The position numbers were made by a program, and so were the translations under genes. 64,000 bases of DNA, taken from the NCBI GenBank assembly GCA_003313425.1, contig NHZP01000003.1:1178001-1242000 (forward strand), written 5' to 3'. Every line of letters starts with the position of its first letter. Within the stretch, counting starts at the first letter, position 1. This stretch comes from Pseudopyrenochaeta lycopersici (lineage: Eukaryota; Ascomycota; Dothideomycetes; Pleosporales; Pseudopyrenochaetaceae). The notes below the pieces were generated by a model. The model ran no database searches. It saw only the letters and a list, made by a program, of their open reading frames with translations, and was not told the origin of the DNA. Of this stretch, positions 43,601-54,791 are shown one piece after another.

Positions 43601-46600
43601 CGGCTGCGAACGCCCTTCAATGTTTGGTCTGTCCGATACAGCCCCGACGGGCAAAGGGAAACTTCAACGAGGAAATGTGAGACTTGCAAAGAGCCAACTC
43701 ATTGTGTACCGTGCCAGAAACTGTTTACACGTCAGGAATACGTGATTGAAAGACGAGATGGGTCTTTTGCGTGACTTGACTCCAACCTCACCCCATACCA
43801 GGATCTCCAGTGCCGCGAGCTTCTCCGCACGCTTCTCCTACCTGAGCGACCTCCAAAGTTCTCTGTCACACATTAGTCTTGCATGGCACTCGACGGCTAC
43901 ACTGTCCGACAGAACTGGTCTTCTGCTGCTTCGCCAGTCGCTCTTGAGACACATCACACAACATCACCAGATCGTTGCTCAATCCTGACATGATATTCCC
44001 CCACGCAGGGCACGACATGCGCCAACTGTCAACATGTGCCCGGCTATTCCCCCGGCCATGGCACTTGCATCTGCAAAGAGCACGGTTGATGGTTCAGGTA
44101 ACACCATGGTCTTCCGGTTCTGGCTCACTGCAGCAAGCCGTCAGACTGCAGTGCTCTGTCGCGCTCCCTTCGACGTATCACCACGTTTTGGTCTGCCACA
44201 TCCGCCACATGAACGACTGGATAGGTGTCCTCGTACATTTGCCACATCGCAAGGATACAAGCGGCTTCCCGTGCTTGTCCTACCGGCCCGAGAAGCTTGC
44301 CGGCTGTTGCTGGCACTCATGGAGCAGACAGTATGCCATTTGTGGAGAGCCGCATGAAGCAAATTCACATCTGGTCTTGTGTTCAGAGAGGACAGCCGTG
44401 AGACTGACAGCGGGTGGGCGTTCCGATGTCTGTGCCTGTAACCCACAGACGCTTCCGTCAGTGACCAGCGCATTTTGCTACTCAGCCCCTTTGTACGTTG
44501 TCTAACGGCCTGACACGTGATACAGCACTCTTGTGTTCGGTGATCGGGTGGAAGGTGGCCAGAACGTAAGTAGAAAGATGCGCGAGTAGCAATATTTCGC
44601 CTCGGAAGTGGCCAATGTGAGAACCTATCGGATTAAGCATCGCGTTGAAGGTTACCGTAGCGAAGCTGCATGATCTCCAAGAGCACATAGCATTGGGAAT
44701 GTGGCGATAATCCATCCACCATTCCTCAAGGGAGGTGCGTAAGCTGTTTAGGGTCCTACGTGTGCGCTTCCAGGCTTCAGATACTCCTTGTGTGCAACGA
44801 CTTGTCACATTCATCATCAACATGAGAATACGCGTCACACGCGCTCAGTCGGAACATCATTCTCGTTAATCTCGCCACACGACTGGAGTGTCCGCAACAG
44901 AACCCGATAGTGGCCCCATAGTTGGCTGTGAGCCGAAATAGAGACCTCGCACGGCACGAAAATGCAAGAATCTGTCCGAAACATATTCCTGGCTACGGGA
45001 TCCTGCATCTTACTTGCAGATAATAGACATGAAGATCTCTTCGCTGATTAGGCCATAGCAGAAGTGAGTGGTCTCTAGCTAAGACCACTTTCCGAGAAAC
45101 AACGACGCAGTCGTCTGACGCTTCCACAAACTGCTGCTGAAATTTGTTTTAGTACGATCATTGCAACGATGGCTGCTTGCGTTGATTTCTCACAGACAAC
45201 TCACCCCACGCCGTTTGTGTGCCTTCATGCCAGCCTTCCTGTTTGACAATGGCAGTGCAAAAGCACAAGCACGACTCTATTCTCTACGTGTGGCCAGAGC
45301 CTACTTGAAGCAGTAATTCCTCATACATGAAGCAAACGACTAATCCTCGTACCCAAACTTTGGATCCTCCACCAAATTCATGCATACCCGATCCACTTCC
45401 TCTACACGCGAATGCCGCACCAACGACGCAGTCATCCTTAAGCTCTCCATTCCGTTCAATCCCATTGCCCCGTAGCCGCGCTCAGAATATCTCAAAATTC
45501 TCTGGTCCCTCGTTCCACGGCACGCATTACACGCGTCGGAGAATTAGGAAAACCAATGAGACACCTCATTTCTTCGAGTCCTACTTAGCTCCTCTGCTAT
45601 TCTGGACGCACAGCATCAGGGGATGGAGGGCTTCCACAGCGTCTCGAGCAATTTCTCCGCATCTTGGCCACGCGAGGCTAGATGACGGACTGGAAACTAA
45701 ACGGATGTGCAGATAGGTTGTGGATGGAGAGGGACGTGAATCGGCGGTTTGCGCGCTCAGTGCACGAGGTTGGTTGTTGTAGACCGCTAGTTTCTCCGTT
45801 CCTCCGTTTCTGCGTCTCGTGATATTTACTGCCTCTTCTAGGCGCGTAGTCCTTTGCATGTGTCACTTCGCAGCGATCGAGATGGCCGATCAATTTTCGT
45901 TTGTGCGCCTGCGGGACTTCAATATCGCTCTTCACCGTTTGTCGAACGCTTGCGGAGGCGTTGTGGTGCGTGCTAGTAGCGTAGGTGGAGAATGACGGCT
46001 CTGAAGATACCGGAACCGTGTTGTCGAAGATTAGTGTAAAGAAGGATTGTGAGTTCTAAGGGCTTCATGATTTCAGTCAGATGAGAAATGGAGGAGAGCA
46101 GGCTAAGAAAATATGAGAAGGTTCAAGTTGGATATTTCTGGATATGCATCGTTATATCTCTTTAACCTTCGCAAAAGCCGCCATGCCTCCACGCTCATTT
46201 CATTACACTGTCTTCCAATCTTTCTTCATAAACTTTCCCCACTCGTTTTCCAAAGCAACAAGAGAAGATTCTCATGACTTTCTTCTCCATTTCACAGCTG
46301 ACTCCAATCTTCTGGACCTTGAGAGCACTATCAGTGATGAAATAGTACTCGCGTAATCTGAGCAATTACAAGGTGTCCCGTCTTCAGTCTCAAACTACAC
46401 CACCAGCATACTTACACGGTGTTCCGTAACAACCTGACTCATCACATTCGGACCTCCCACCACGAAGCGCCTCTCCACCTCAATCAAACAGCCATATACC
46501 TAATATCTCAATCCATTGTCCACGCATATGCTGTTCACGATCGACTCGCTCTCCACAACATCCCTTTGTATCCTCCAGGTTTAAATACACAATAGAAACG

Positions 46601-47817
46601 ACGAAAGAAATATGATTCAGACAGCCATTATGACAGGGAATGAGATGTGTCTACCTTGCTTTCCAGAGAGCCGGGTAAATACACAACGACCTCTGTGAAA
46701 GAAAATCCGCTCTATGCTATTGTGGGAGCTTGCGTGCACAACGCCTGCTGACCTGTGTCTTTGGACGTACGGGGGGAATGTGAGTATCAGGCCCCACATC
46801 CTAAAACGGGTACTGTTTGGTGGAATGAGAAATTCGGGACTCTCACCAGACTTCGCGGCTGCTTTTCGTGATGTGCGATTCTTCAATAGTACCTCGTGAT
46901 GTTTGGCTGAAGTATGGAAAGTATGCCCTAACACTGGTGATTATGTAGAGGCTATAGAACTCTTTCCCAAAAAAGAAAATATTTTCTAGAGCTACACTGC
47001 GATGACTTCGTGCCTGACTTGCTCGCCGTTGCCCACATCCTCACAAGGTCGAACGATCTGGCGAAGATCCAGTGGTGACGGAGTTATCATAATAGTTGAC
47101 TATCGTCGTCGTTCTCGTTCATCATATCCTTCTTGTATGCTCCGTCAATGCTGGGCTAGAGAAGCTCAGATCGATCGTCATTCAGACCCTAGACGCATGG
47201 CGCATCAGTGTCTAGTATGAGGCCGGTTATTTGTCCAGATCTTCAACGTTGGATGCACAATTGACAATTGTGTTAGGAGAATTTTCAGATTATGGCCTCG
47301 TAGCAATGTTCGCAATGTCCTTGTCCAGAATCCTATGGAGCGGACAGCCAGAATGGAGTCCAATTGATCTTTCTATGATTATTCCACTGGGGCCGTAGGG
47401 AACACGAGGAAACTTTACACAGAGGTAGCTAATTTTCACTTTCGCTGCCGGTGTGAGGAAGAGAAGAATAGTCGTCGCAGGGTCAAATGCAAAGAGTTCA
47501 CAGAATGTGTCCTGCGGCTTATAGTTGCTTTTGGACACGCTCAATCATGATAAGTGTATGAAATCACAAGAGATACCGAACGCAAAGTGAAGAGTGTGTT
47601 ATGAATTTTACAGTAACATTCCAGTACACCTGTAGCCATATCCCGAGCAAGGTCTCGAAAGAAATCAAAGAGTTGGGTATAGATTTCTATGTACAGCTCC
47701 ATTGAACTCACCACTTACACATGCCTTCAATGCAGCACCCGTGCTGTCTGGTATGGTACCATTATGTTGGATATTAGTTAACAGACTGTATTTGATGATT
47801 ACTTTCCAGCTAGCAAG
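40647..47817. other. Long gene-free interval downstream of the Ran1-type kinase gene
   Basis: About 7.2 kb with only short, mutually overlapping frames. The longest with an ATG, such as 42775-43140 minus (121 codons) and 44034-44357 plus (107 codons), lack family motifs and splice partners. I saw no terminal repeats, transposase motif or RNA gene. A stop-bounded minus frame at 47290-47544 reads protein-like but begins at TTG directly after a stop. The first 400 bases are the kinase 3' flank. Confidence 0.45.
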
Positions 47818-49482
47818 TTAGGGCTTGTCTGGTTCTAGGCTTCCATCTGGTGGCTTTGCAGCCTTCTTCTTGTCTACTTGAGTCTTTTCGTGTATCTTCT
47901 CATCGGGTGCTGTTTCTATCTTCTGCTCTCGCGTGCTAGCTCTCTCTTTTTCCCCGACGGTGACTTTGACTGGCTTTATAGTCACAAGAGCTTGACTCTC
48001 AGCATGCGGCCTACATTCATCCTTCACTACTGTCATGGTTTTCTCAAGAGACTGCTGTGTCCTGTCCAGCTCAAAGACAATGTGATCCGCGGCACTTAAC
48101 AAGATCCTCCCATCCTCCAAGTCCTTCTTCCACCTCTCTCTTCTCTCCTTTGGATATACATGATTCTCAACCAGCTCCTCGAATCTCTTGACCTCTGCGG
48201 CTATCTGCATTTGAAACCTTTCCATCTCTTGTTTCGAGAGTGTTGGGATGTGTGTATAAAAGTCGATTTTCTCGGATTGTGGCAGCCAGTCCACTACACG
48301 GCCAGGTGCTGGATCTGATGCCTCGAAGACAGCTTTGTGCTGCAGCGACAAGCGCCATTTGACTAGCTTAATGTCAATGGCGTGAGCTGCACTGCGTAGG
48401 CGATTGTAAGCAATCTCGATAAGATGGATTTCCTGAAGGCGCCTTTGGCGGTCGTCGTCATCAATGTCATTCAGACAGCAGTACTCGTGCTCTTTCTTTG
48501 CGTTGATGAAGAGCAGGTACTCTGCCTCTTCTAGCAACGCTGCCTTCTCCGCCTCCAGCTCCTCTATTTTCGCGCTTGTAGTTTCGATGTTGATCTGTTT
48601 GAGGTCCTCAGCATAGTCGAATGGCTGGGTATAGTAAGCCGGCTCTTCTTCCAGCTCTGCGGCGGTAGTAGCAGCCTCTGTTATTAACTTCGTCTTCCTG
48701 TTCTTAATAGCCCGTTTACCATAGTTGTCCGGCTGCTCGTACACTGAGTCTGGCAGATGATGTGTATACCAAACTCCATTGTGCCGTACATACTGTTGGA
48801 TAATAGGATCAAATTGTGCCATGAGCTCCTTGTCCCAGAATATTGCCCAGAACTCGAGCGACCTCCGCTTCAAGCGCCTGTCAAGACGTTTGTAGGCTTT
48901 CTGGCGCTCCCCTGTGTGCTGAAAGTATCCGTGAGCTCCCAGCACACCAGCACATGCACCGATATTGGCCATACCCAGACAGCGCGTCCACCGGGGTATT
49001 GCTGGCCGGCGCATGAAGAGCGTAGGTATGGAAGCAGCGAAACCTAAGGCGGCACCGGCCAGCGCGCCATCCTCGACAGTATACTTCTTTGTCCATTTGT
49101 AGAGCTTCCACGACTTGACTTTTGGGTTCTTCTGCAACACCACTACGTTTGCGAAAGCAGAGTAGTAGTACCAGTTGACTGCTGCTCCCACCGCACCAGC
49201 CCATATGCCTAGCCTCGCCGAAGACCGTATGAACAGCGCTGTCCGCGAAATCGATTGAGAGGGAGTCACTCGCCGGCTATATCGCGAAGCAAAAGATGTA
49301 TATGCTGCTGCAACGACGGTGGAGGAGAGAAGCGAATACTGGAGCGTCGCATTCGCGCCGATCGGGTCCGGACGCTTCGGAACGATCTTATGCTGCCCTT
49401 CTCCTGTACCTTTGTTAGCGATTAATTCGAATTTCACGCGATCTGGAAGCCTACCAGGCGGTACAAACAAGCGGATAACCAT
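47818..49482 (-). CDS. Unrecognised membrane protein with C-terminal coiled coil, 554 aa, single exon
   Basis: An uninterrupted minus-strand frame runs from ATG at 49482 to TAG. Four hydrophobic segments cluster in the N-terminal third (about residues 50-68, 91-115, 138-157 and 168-187), rich in Gly and Ala (GIWAGAVGAAVNWYYYSAF, DGALAGAALGFAASIPTLF, GMANIGACAGVLGAHGYF). This resembles the small-residue packing of Tim17-like or other organellar inner-membrane proteins. The remainder is soluble, with charged helices (EELEAEKAALLEEAEYLLF near 300-325), two tryptophan-containing blocks (KWRLSLQHKAVF, DWLPQSEKIDFY) and a Lys/Glu-rich tail. There is no classic signal peptide. I do not recognise the family; a mitochondrial location is only a guess from the helix pattern and basic N-terminus. 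Confidence 0.8.
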   Translation of the reverse strand: MVIRLFVPPGRLPDRVKFELIANKGTGEGQHKIVPKRPDPIGANATLQYSLLSSTVVAAAYTSFASRYSRRVTPSQSISRTALFIRSSARLGIWAGAVGAAVNWYYYSAFANVVVLQKNPKVKSWKLYKWTKKYTVEDGALAGAALGFAASIPTLFMRRPAIPRWTRCLGMANIGACAGVLGAHGYFQHTGERQKAYKRLDRRLKRRSLEFWAIFWDKELMAQFDPIIQQYVRHNGVWYTHHLPDSVYEQPDNYGKRAIKNRKTKLITEAATTAAELEEEPAYYTQPFDYAEDLKQINIETTSAKIEELEAEKAALLEEAEYLLFINAKKEHEYCCLNDIDDDDRQRRLQEIHLIEIAYNRLRSAAHAIDIKLVKWRLSLQHKAVFEASDPAPGRVVDWLPQSEKIDFYTHIPTLSKQEMERFQMQIAAEVKRFEELVENHVYPKERRERWKKDLEDGRILLSAADHIVFELDRTQQSLEKTMTVVKDECRPHAESQALVTIKPVKVTVGEKERASTREQKIETAPDEKIHEKTQVDKKKAAKPPDGSLEPDKP

Positions 49483-50074
49483 GGCTCGGAAATGTGTGTC
49501 GCAGCTGTATTACCAGCTTGCGACAGGTTATACACTCATACGGGGTTGCGCGGAAGAAAGCTGCGAGAGGGTGTGCAGCGTGCGTGAGAGCGTGCGGCGA
49601 GCACGAGGCCGCTCATCGCGCGTGAGGGTGAGTGGGCGTTGCCGGTGAGTGGGCGAGGCTGCCGGGCACATGAGGCTGACGGCTCCAAGTACCCATGTCC
49701 ATGTTCTGAGGGCAGCTGAGAACGCCGCGGATCGCAGGATAACCTTGCTAATCTTGGAGGACCATCAGAATAGTCCACAACTTGTAAGGGTGATGCAAAA
49801 CGCGTTAGTTTGAAGCTTGGTGACGATCGGCCCAGCGTGACGAGATGAAAAGGACCGAACTGCATGTCTCAGGTCTACTAAACCGCACGTGTGAATATTC
49901 TGATTCACAAGAACGTTACCCTTGTGCTGTACAGTGGCTGTATAATCAAAGTCTAAGACGCTGAAAACGCTACATAGATGGCGTATAGGTATCGTAAATG
50001 CTTAAACAACGCCACAAATGACCCTCAATCACTATGCAAAAGAGAAAGCCACCAAAATCCCGGAGGCGCAATAT
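49483..50074. other. Intergenic region between two minus-strand membrane-protein genes
   Basis: The 592 bp contain the promoter of the 554-aa gene and the 3' flank of the DUF3433 gene. G-rich sequence with GTGAG/GCGTG words (49560-49660) lies just upstream of the 554-aa start. No other feature. Confidence 0.45.
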
Positions 50075-52800
50075 CTAATAGTGCTCCCACTGCCCAATCT
50101 GTCCCGGACGCAATCGACTGTTTGTCCAGTCGACTCCATACTTATACTCGCTGAGAATTTCCTCTTCATCGATCCCCAAATGGTCGTCTCCATCTCTTCC
50201 ATTAAACCAGCCCAACGCATATGTCTTCTTACTCTTCTCGAGATGTTTCGTCATCTTTGCTGCATCAAACATCTCCGTATCCACGAAGCTTACCAACATG
50301 CGGCTTTGATGAATAAATGCGAGTACACTGGCCATGGTGCCTATTTGCCGGGGCATAAACTTGTGGGAGCGTTTAGAGTAGGTTAAAATGGCAACGGTAA
50401 TGAGATAGAGAAGGATGAGCATGGTGAGGGCGAAGGAGGACCAGAAGCTGCGAAACGTTTGCTCGGTGTTGTGTCTATCGCTGGAATCATCGTCGGACGC
50501 GTAGTCGTCGCCTCCGTGCCCGGGAAGGAACTTCTTGCCATCCACGGATATTGACGATACACAGACCGTTAGCACCTCAGCTAAGATCGATCCAAACGCG
50601 ACGAGCATCACGAGGTAGTGGCGGTTGAGAAGCGATTTGAGCGGCAGATACAGAGGGTTTGTGCCTGCGTAATCCAACGTTAAGGTCTTTGCTGGAGCGT
50701 GTCGTTTCGCGAGGATGAAGAACGGCTGCAGCATGCGGACGTCACAGTTCATAGTGTTCCAGAGGATGCGAATGATAGTCGCAAGAGCAGTCAGCAGGAA
50801 AGGAACCTTCTCCGTGACCACGCCAGCAACCTCAACGAACATAAAAACTGGAATAGAACCTGTTACGGCGACTATAAAGCAGACAAAGGGGATACCAAGC
50901 CGCTTTCTCAACATCAAGGGTCTTGGATCCGTACCATGCTCGTGGATCTTATCTTTACTGTTGCGAATATATTCACCCTGCCAGAGAGAGCTTTTGTGTA
51001 GAATATACCGTCGATTGCGGAGCTGCTTATGGATTCTGTTGAGCGGAGCTGTATCGAGTCCGTGGAAGTCCGCAAGAATGTGGCTTTTGGTAGCCATGGC
51101 TGCGACGCCCGCGATTCCCTTGGGGTCAGATTGCAACCCACTTTTCCTTCGCATAGAGTACATTAGTGCCGCACCACATAGAGCGACGACGATCAGACAA
51201 GCTGAGACAGCCCTTGACCATGGCGGATCAACGCGGACGGACTTCTGAGTGCCGTCTTTACGTTCGCTCTTCGGCGGATACATATTGATGGAGGCGGACT
51301 GCAAGACGGGGACTAGACTACTCGCGATGAGTGTACCCAGCGAGCTGTAAATGACGGCATACTGCTTGTGACGGAGTGCTCTCAGGGGTACTAGCCAGCT
51401 CATGAAGGTGAGATAGTCCATGTTAAGCGACTCTCCAGCCGTTGCGCCCGTCTTCTTTGACAGTTGGTAGAATGGTTCCAAACGCTTGACTTCGAAGTCT
51501 GTCATCTGCCACAGAATTCCGTAAAAGACGAAAAACATGATGGGTGCATATTTCCAGGTGAAGTATTGGGTCATGGATAAATCACCTGCCTTTACGAACG
51601 TTACCAAGCCGCCGCGTGGGTCCTCTCGAACCTTCTTCATCGACACCTGACAGAGGAATTCTTGCAGGCCTGCAAGAGCGAGTGCGACGATGATGAGCAA
51701 GGAGATCCAAGGCCAGCCCATTGTGAAAGGTCGCCATGCAGGCATATCAGGATCTTCAGTGGTGTTAAACACATGCAAAGAAGCATACAAGAATGACTGT
51801 ACTTACCAGGTGGGAAGAAATAGCTGGTCTGCGCTTCGTCCTTGGCTAGACCAGTATCGGCTGTCATAATGCTCCGGGTGTCGATGTCTGCACCTCCCGC
51901 GAAGTCACTGATGTCTACTGGAATGTCGGCAACAGCAACAATACCACCTGTCTTTTCTGCCTCCTGCTGTGCATCCTTTGCCTGTGCATCTGCTAACTCT
52001 GAAGCCGATAATCCACGCTTGTGACCTCCACTGGCCCCTAGCAGTGGTTGAGCGGGAGTATGTGTGAATGGCTTCTCAATGATAGAGTTCATGCCAGCTC
52101 CTAGTTGCGACTCGAGCATTTCAAACTCGGCGGCCAAGCCAGCCTCGCTCATATGGCGCTCTTGTTCCCTCGCGTCTGCTGCGCTGATCTGTTTCTTTTG
52201 CGGTTCGAATCTCTTCATTGGCAGTCCATCCAGTCCAGTCAAATCGTAGCCTATCCCCTCATCGACCTCTTCCACGCCCCTTAGCCGAGCTCCGGTTGGG
52301 CCTGACTCCTCATCTTCTAGCTTATTGTAGTGACCACCTGTTGACCCCCCACTGCGTAATGAATTGAGTCTGTTAAACAGCCTCTTTGTCCCGCTATTAC
52401 TCTGTACCGCAGGTGATCCGCCTTGCTGACTGAATGGGTTTGCGCCAGGATTGTAGGAAGTGTCTTCGGGAAATGTTGGAGGCGGCGGGGCGCGAGGTGC
52501 TCTGTATGAGGGATCGACAGCCGGCACAAGAGGTGAAGGATACGATGTTCGTCTTGAGGCTGGAGCGCTTTCGGGAGGAGTGGCTGACGCGACTGAAGCT
52601 GGTCGTGACGGGAAAAGCTGTGAAAGTCTGGACGAGCTACCGGAGGTGTTCTTGCGCACAAGGGGCGGCCGAGGGTGGAACGATGGAGTTCCACTGACAA
52701 CTGGAGAGCCTGCACGGAGGGCTGGGGGCACAAAGTTTTCAGAAGGTCGTCTAGTGGTAACGGGGGAGCCTATTCGGAGAGGAGACGGTACTCCTTCCAT
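50075..52800 (-). CDS. DUF3433 multi-span membrane protein, two exons, 890 aa
   Basis: Exons are 52800-51807 and 51753-50075, joined over a 53-nt intron with GTAAGT donor and TTTAAC branch site; the join gives YFFPPDPDMPAWRPF. The open frame extends a little upstream of 52800 but the only ATG before a stop is there (MEGVPSPLRIGSPV). The first 330 residues are disordered, rich in Ser, Pro and Arg. The membrane part carries two DUF3433-type units, about residues 400-485 (FFVFYGILWQMTDFEVKRLE, MDYLTFMSWLVPLRALRHKQY) and 645-735 (IRILWNTMNCDVRMLQPFF, LDYAGTNPLYLPLKSLLNRHY). Each joins a transmembrane strand to an E/DPFxxL-like motif and a re-entrant helix, and a further span lies near 800. DUF3433 proteins are fungus-specific, large, and uncharacterised; cell-surface or vacuolar roles have not been established. 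Confidence 0.88.
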
Positions 52801-54146
52801 GGCTGTCCGGTCGCGATTCAATCGTATGCGCCGTTCGAAGTATCGGTCGTGGTAATAGGTATTTGATAGTCGTGAATCGTCCTATTCGAGGAACCAAAGA
52901 AAACACGCCCAAATAGCAATAATCTGAAGTCAAGAAGAAAGAAAAGCCCAAGAAGCGGCACGGTATTTGTTACACCCCCGCGGCTGAAGCTGCCTTGCCG
53001 CCTGTGCGTTCGGACGCTTCAGCCTCACCCCATTCCAGCAAACCGCGCTTTTGAACACCAATCTGGACTCCTTGGAAGCAAGCGATACGCCTGATCCGGA
53101 AATCGCAACCCCGCTAGTCAAAGGGAGTGGTGCTGACGAGCGTTTCTTTGTCCCTTTCGGTGCTTCTGCGAGGTTTAGTGTCACGACTCGTTCAGCCTTG
53201 CGCTGATCGTCGTGCGTGACTCGGCTGAATGCTGACAGCTGCCTGGAACCTGGTAATCGGCGTCAGGCACACCGCGGGGTAGAAGCGAGCGGGATTGCAG
53301 AAATTTTGGATACTATGCCGTGGAAGAAACGAGATGATGCTGTTGGAAAGCAGTCGAGGATTCCCAGCGATGAGCTCATAGCAGTGTTCCGGTGAAGCTC
53401 TGGTGCCTCTTCGCATCAGGTGGTGGAGGCTGAGCTAAAAATACGAAAGCTACAGCGCTTTCGGCCCTCTATCGGATGCCATTGTCCATTTATGGCGTGA
53501 GATACGAGAGGTCGGGAGGTCGGGCTGATAGTATCATTGAACATTTCGCACAAAACAAAACCTGCTGCAGTGGCAGTGCCGTCAATAATGAGGAGAGAGG
53601 AGCTGAAGGAGGCATTCACGACAAATATCTAGGTCTGGAAAAGCTTTGATTCAGGTCCCCACTCCAGGCAAGAATGATGCAAGGGTACAAATGGCGTGCT
53701 GACGACAGATGCCTATTCAATGCCAGGGCAGTGACTCGCCCAGCATTGTGCGACATTAAACAAGCTTTTGAGGCCTTAGTGCTTGTTCACAAATCCCGTG
53801 AGATCATCCTTTCAGCCTACGTACAATTTACGCTCAGACCCCCTCACAAAAACCTCACGTAACCAGTGCTGACGTTCACGAAGGCCATGCGAAATGTAGC
53901 TTTAACTGGCATGCCCAATTTTTCATCGCATCTACACATTTGATAAACTGTTTGGTGGCAGTGCAGCACTCAAAAGGGCTTGAACAACCCTTTCGTATTT
54001 TGTGGCCAGCCTGCCCGCGGCTGAACAAAAGGGCGGAGCAAAGCACTTGAGAGGTGACTCAATCAACATGAAAGGCATCAACTTAGCACCTATATAGCTG
54101 TTAGAGACTCAGTATAGCTCTATGACACAGCAATCAATATCTCACA
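52801..54146. other. Divergent intergenic region between the DUF3433 and DUF4291 genes
   Basis: In 1.35 kb I find only short frames without motifs. The 120 bases before the DUF4291 ATG include CTATATAG (54091-54098), a plausible TATA element for that gene. Confidence 0.45.
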
Positions 54147-54791
54147 ATGACGACTTCGACTATTCCTTTCCGCCAAATTCGTGCCCACTATACACCCACA
54201 ACAATAACGCTATATCAAGCTTACAACACCGAGATCGCAACCGCTGCTGTACAGCATCAGAAACTCGATGCCTCTCCCAAATTCAGCACCTCACGTATGA
54301 CTTGGCTTAAACCCTCCTGGGCTTGGATGCTGTATCGCAGCGGATATTCCTATAAAGACCCCGGTCAGGCGCGCATCCTCGCGCTAAGCATTCAAACAGA
54401 GGCCTTTATTGGATTGCTGAGAACGAGTGTGGTGGCATCTTCACATGATCGGGATACAACCGACAGTGGAGCCAAAGCGAAGCGCGAGAAAAGAGAGAAG
54501 CCGGCGAACGTCAGGGTGCAGTGGGACCCTGAGCGAACAGTGCGACTCGAGAAGCTAGAATATCGAAGCATACAAATCGGAGTCCCCGGGGCTCTGGTAA
54601 ATGACCTGATTCAGGGCATTACAAAGATCGAGGACGTCACTGAGCGCGCCAGACAACTCAAGCAGGTTCTGGATGAGACGGAGGCGGTCGACTTGCAAGA
54701 GCTTGTGACGAGGGGTCTGGTCTTTGAAGAGAGCGAGTTTGTAGTTGACAATGAGCTAAGGACAATATTGAAGATGGGCGGGATCGAATGA
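54147..54791 (+). CDS. DUF4291 protein, 214 aa, single exon
   Basis: The product carries the DUF4291 signature in order: IPFRQIRAHYTPTTITLYQA, an AYNTEIATAAVQ helix, MTWLKPSWAWMLYRSGYSYK, QARILALSIQTEAFIGLL, VRVQWDPERTVRLEKLEYRS, and IQIGVPGALVNDLIQGI. Its length is normal for this roughly 200-residue family, which occurs in bacteria and fungi. The family has no established biochemical role; the conserved MTW(I/L)KPS...W(M)(L/M)YRSG core looks like an active or binding site, which is inference. A Lys/Arg/Glu insertion (KAKREKREKP) at about 112-121 interrupts the middle. Start ATG 54147 follows a second, out-of-frame ATG at 54122. Confidence 0.9.
   Translation: MTTSTIPFRQIRAHYTPTTITLYQAYNTEIATAAVQHQKLDASPKFSTSRMTWLKPSWAWMLYRSGYSYKDPGQARILALSIQTEAFIGLLRTSVVASSHDRDTTDSGAKAKREKREKPANVRVQWDPERTVRLEKLEYRSIQIGVPGALVNDLIQGITKIEDVTERARQLKQVLDETEAVDLQELVTRGLVFEESEFVVDNELRTILKMGGIE

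Noticed and set aside
44034..44505. Overlapping plus-strand frames of 107 and 176 codons
   Set aside because: Different frames compete, the longer one lacks an ATG, and no family feature is visible.
47290..47544. 84-codon minus-strand frame with protein-like composition
   Set aside because: It starts at TTG directly after a stop codon and has no acceptor or upstream exon that I can find.
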